Below are positions 13,134-13,612 of a stretch of 13,612 nucleotides of DNA, in pieces. The position numbers were made by a program, and so were the translations under genes. The notes below the pieces were generated by a model. The model was not told the DNA's origin and ran no database searches. It worked only from the letters and a program-made list of their open reading frames with translations. The DNA lies in assembly GCA_964604825.1 (NCBI GenBank), contig CAZSAL010000059.1, positions 1-13,612 of the forward strand. The letters are read 5' to 3'. This DNA comes from CAZSAL01 sp964604825 (GTDB lineage: Bacteria > Elusimicrobiota > Elusimicrobia > 2-01-FULL-59-12). The stretch's first letter is position 1. Every line of letters starts with the position of its first letter.

Positions 13134-13301
13134 TTAATCCTTGTCGTCTACAAAATAACGCGCGAGCAGATATCTGAACAATTCCGCTTTTGCCATATGC
13201 CGCTTGGCGGCTTCAGCGCTAAAATGATCAAACTCCACCTGAGACGCCCGGAAAATCAACGTTTTTGACCGCTTATGAATTTGCTCCTTTTTCTTTCTCA
13301 T
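13134..13301 (-). CDS. Small ribbon-helix-helix DNA-binding protein
   Basis: This is a 55-residue basic protein beginning MRKKKEQIHKRSK. The segment KTLIFRAS at 13-20 fits the DNA-contacting beta strand of the CopG/Arc fold. QVEFDHFSAEAAKRHM (21-36) and AKAELFRYLLARYF (37-50) fit the two helices. It is as short as minimal members of this family. The ATG at 13301 is the only start in frame before an upstream stop. The nearest purine-rich site (AAGGAGAGG) is about 14 bases away, longer than usual. A terminator follows. No toxin gene adjoins it within the window, since the next upstream gene is a tRNA. It is probably a transcriptional regulator. Function inferred from fold only. Confidence 0.72.
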   Translation of the reverse strand: MRKKKEQIHKRSKTLIFRASQVEFDHFSAEAAKRHMAKAELFRYLLARYFVDDKD

Positions 13302-13571
13302 ATTTTCGGGGTAAACCTCTCCTTCTTATAAGCTCTACTATTAGTAAACGAATTCCTCTAAAAAAGTTTCACGTCTCAAAAAATTTTTAAATATTATTGC
13401 ATGAATGCCTTTTCCCTCGAAGATAAAACGTGCATTTCTAATCTGTATATTAATTTTTATAGGATTGATTTTACGGGGAATACGGCAGAGAAACAATCGG
13501 TCTTTCGGCTAAATTTTTCGGCCAATAGACCCAGCAATTTCTGGGCCCCCCTAATGTCAAAAAAAAAATAG
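13302..13571. other. AT-rich intergenic region with two overlapping hairpins
   Basis: I see no gene in this 270-base stretch. It contains the palindrome at 13336-13346, an AT-rich part at about 13350-13470, and two inverted repeats: ggtct/agacc (13499-13503 with 13527-13531) and cccag/ctggg (13530-13534 with 13541-13545). These share two bases, so they cannot form together. A run of ten A at 13559-13568 would be a U-run just downstream of the minus-strand tRNA-Glu and may end its transcript. Confidence 0.5.
13336..13346. promoter_or_regulatory. Perfect 11-bp palindrome, candidate operator
   Basis: tactattagta is symmetric about its central T and lies 35 bases upstream of the ribbon-helix-helix gene. 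Ribbon-helix-helix repressors commonly bind short palindromes near their own promoters, so autoregulation is plausible. The site is short and AT-rich, so chance is possible. Confidence 0.35.
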
Positions 13572-13612
13572 CGCCCCCAACGGGAATCGAACCCGTGCTA
13601 CCACCTTGAAAG
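13572..13612 (-). tRNA. tRNA-Glu (anticodon TTC), 3' part, cut by window edge
   Basis: On the complement, the anticodon loop ctttcaa carries anticodon TTC (13608-13610 on the plus strand). It is followed by stem strand ggtgg, a 4-base variable loop, T arm acggg-ttcgatt-cccgt, acceptor strand tgggggc and discriminator G at 13572. The short variable loop and discriminator G fit glutamate. No CCA is encoded. The 5' half lies beyond the window. Confidence 0.88.

Noticed and set aside
1..13612. CRISPR array, insertion sequence with transposase, or prophage genes
   Set aside because: No regularly spaced repeats, transposase, integrase or phage genes are visible in the window.

Overview
The window is bacterial chromosome. 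It carries trigger factor, ClpP, ClpX and Lon, Shine-Dalgarno sequences, tightly packed genes that overlap at start/stop codons, and intrinsic terminators. Base composition is moderately GC-rich in the genes and clearly AT-rich only in the last ~270 bases. The trigger factor-clpP-clpX-lon order, followed by a class V aminotransferase and a long-form SerA, fits a Gram-negative-type or deep-branching lineage. I cannot assign a phylum from sequence alone.

Layout. Positions 1-512 are a plus-strand tRNA cluster: Arg(TCT), Arg(TCG), Lys(CTT), then an unusual Leu locus. There, a tRNA-Leu(TAG) is split after its D arm by about 161 bp, and the split segment contains a second complete tRNA-Leu(TAG). 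Positions 635-11159 look like one long plus-strand operon with almost no intergenic space: tig, clpP, clpX, lon, a class V aminotransferase, serA, an ABC ATPase, an ABC permease and a TPR-like membrane-anchored protein. A near-consensus promoter overlapping the end of that operon starts a small unit: an ArsR-family regulator, a thioredoxin, and a possible 9-residue Cys-Gly-Cys peptide. This ends at a bidirectional terminator near 12000-12035. On the minus strand follow a short-chain dehydrogenase and a small CxxC/HxxC protein (13011 to 12047), then a second bidirectional terminator (13081-13109), a 55-residue ribbon-helix-helix protein (13301-13134), and the 3' half of a tRNA-Glu(TTC) cut by the window edge.

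How the genes work together. Trigger factor folds nascent chains, ClpXP and Lon degrade failed proteins, and their co-transcription makes a protein-quality-control block. The aminotransferase and SerA can supply the serine/glycine pathway from 3-phosphoglycerate. The ABC pair and TPR protein form a probable membrane export or assembly unit of unknown substrate. The ArsR-thioredoxin unit looks like a self-regulated thiol-redox or metal-stress module.

The best candidate for something undescribed is the nested tRNA-Leu locus at 269-512. The two outer halves keep a perfectly complementary acceptor stem, the insertion is bordered by an 11-bp inverted repeat, and the inserted tRNA has the same anticodon as the tRNA it interrupts. 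The second candidate is the 9-codon reading frame at 11946, which has a full-strength ribosome binding site.
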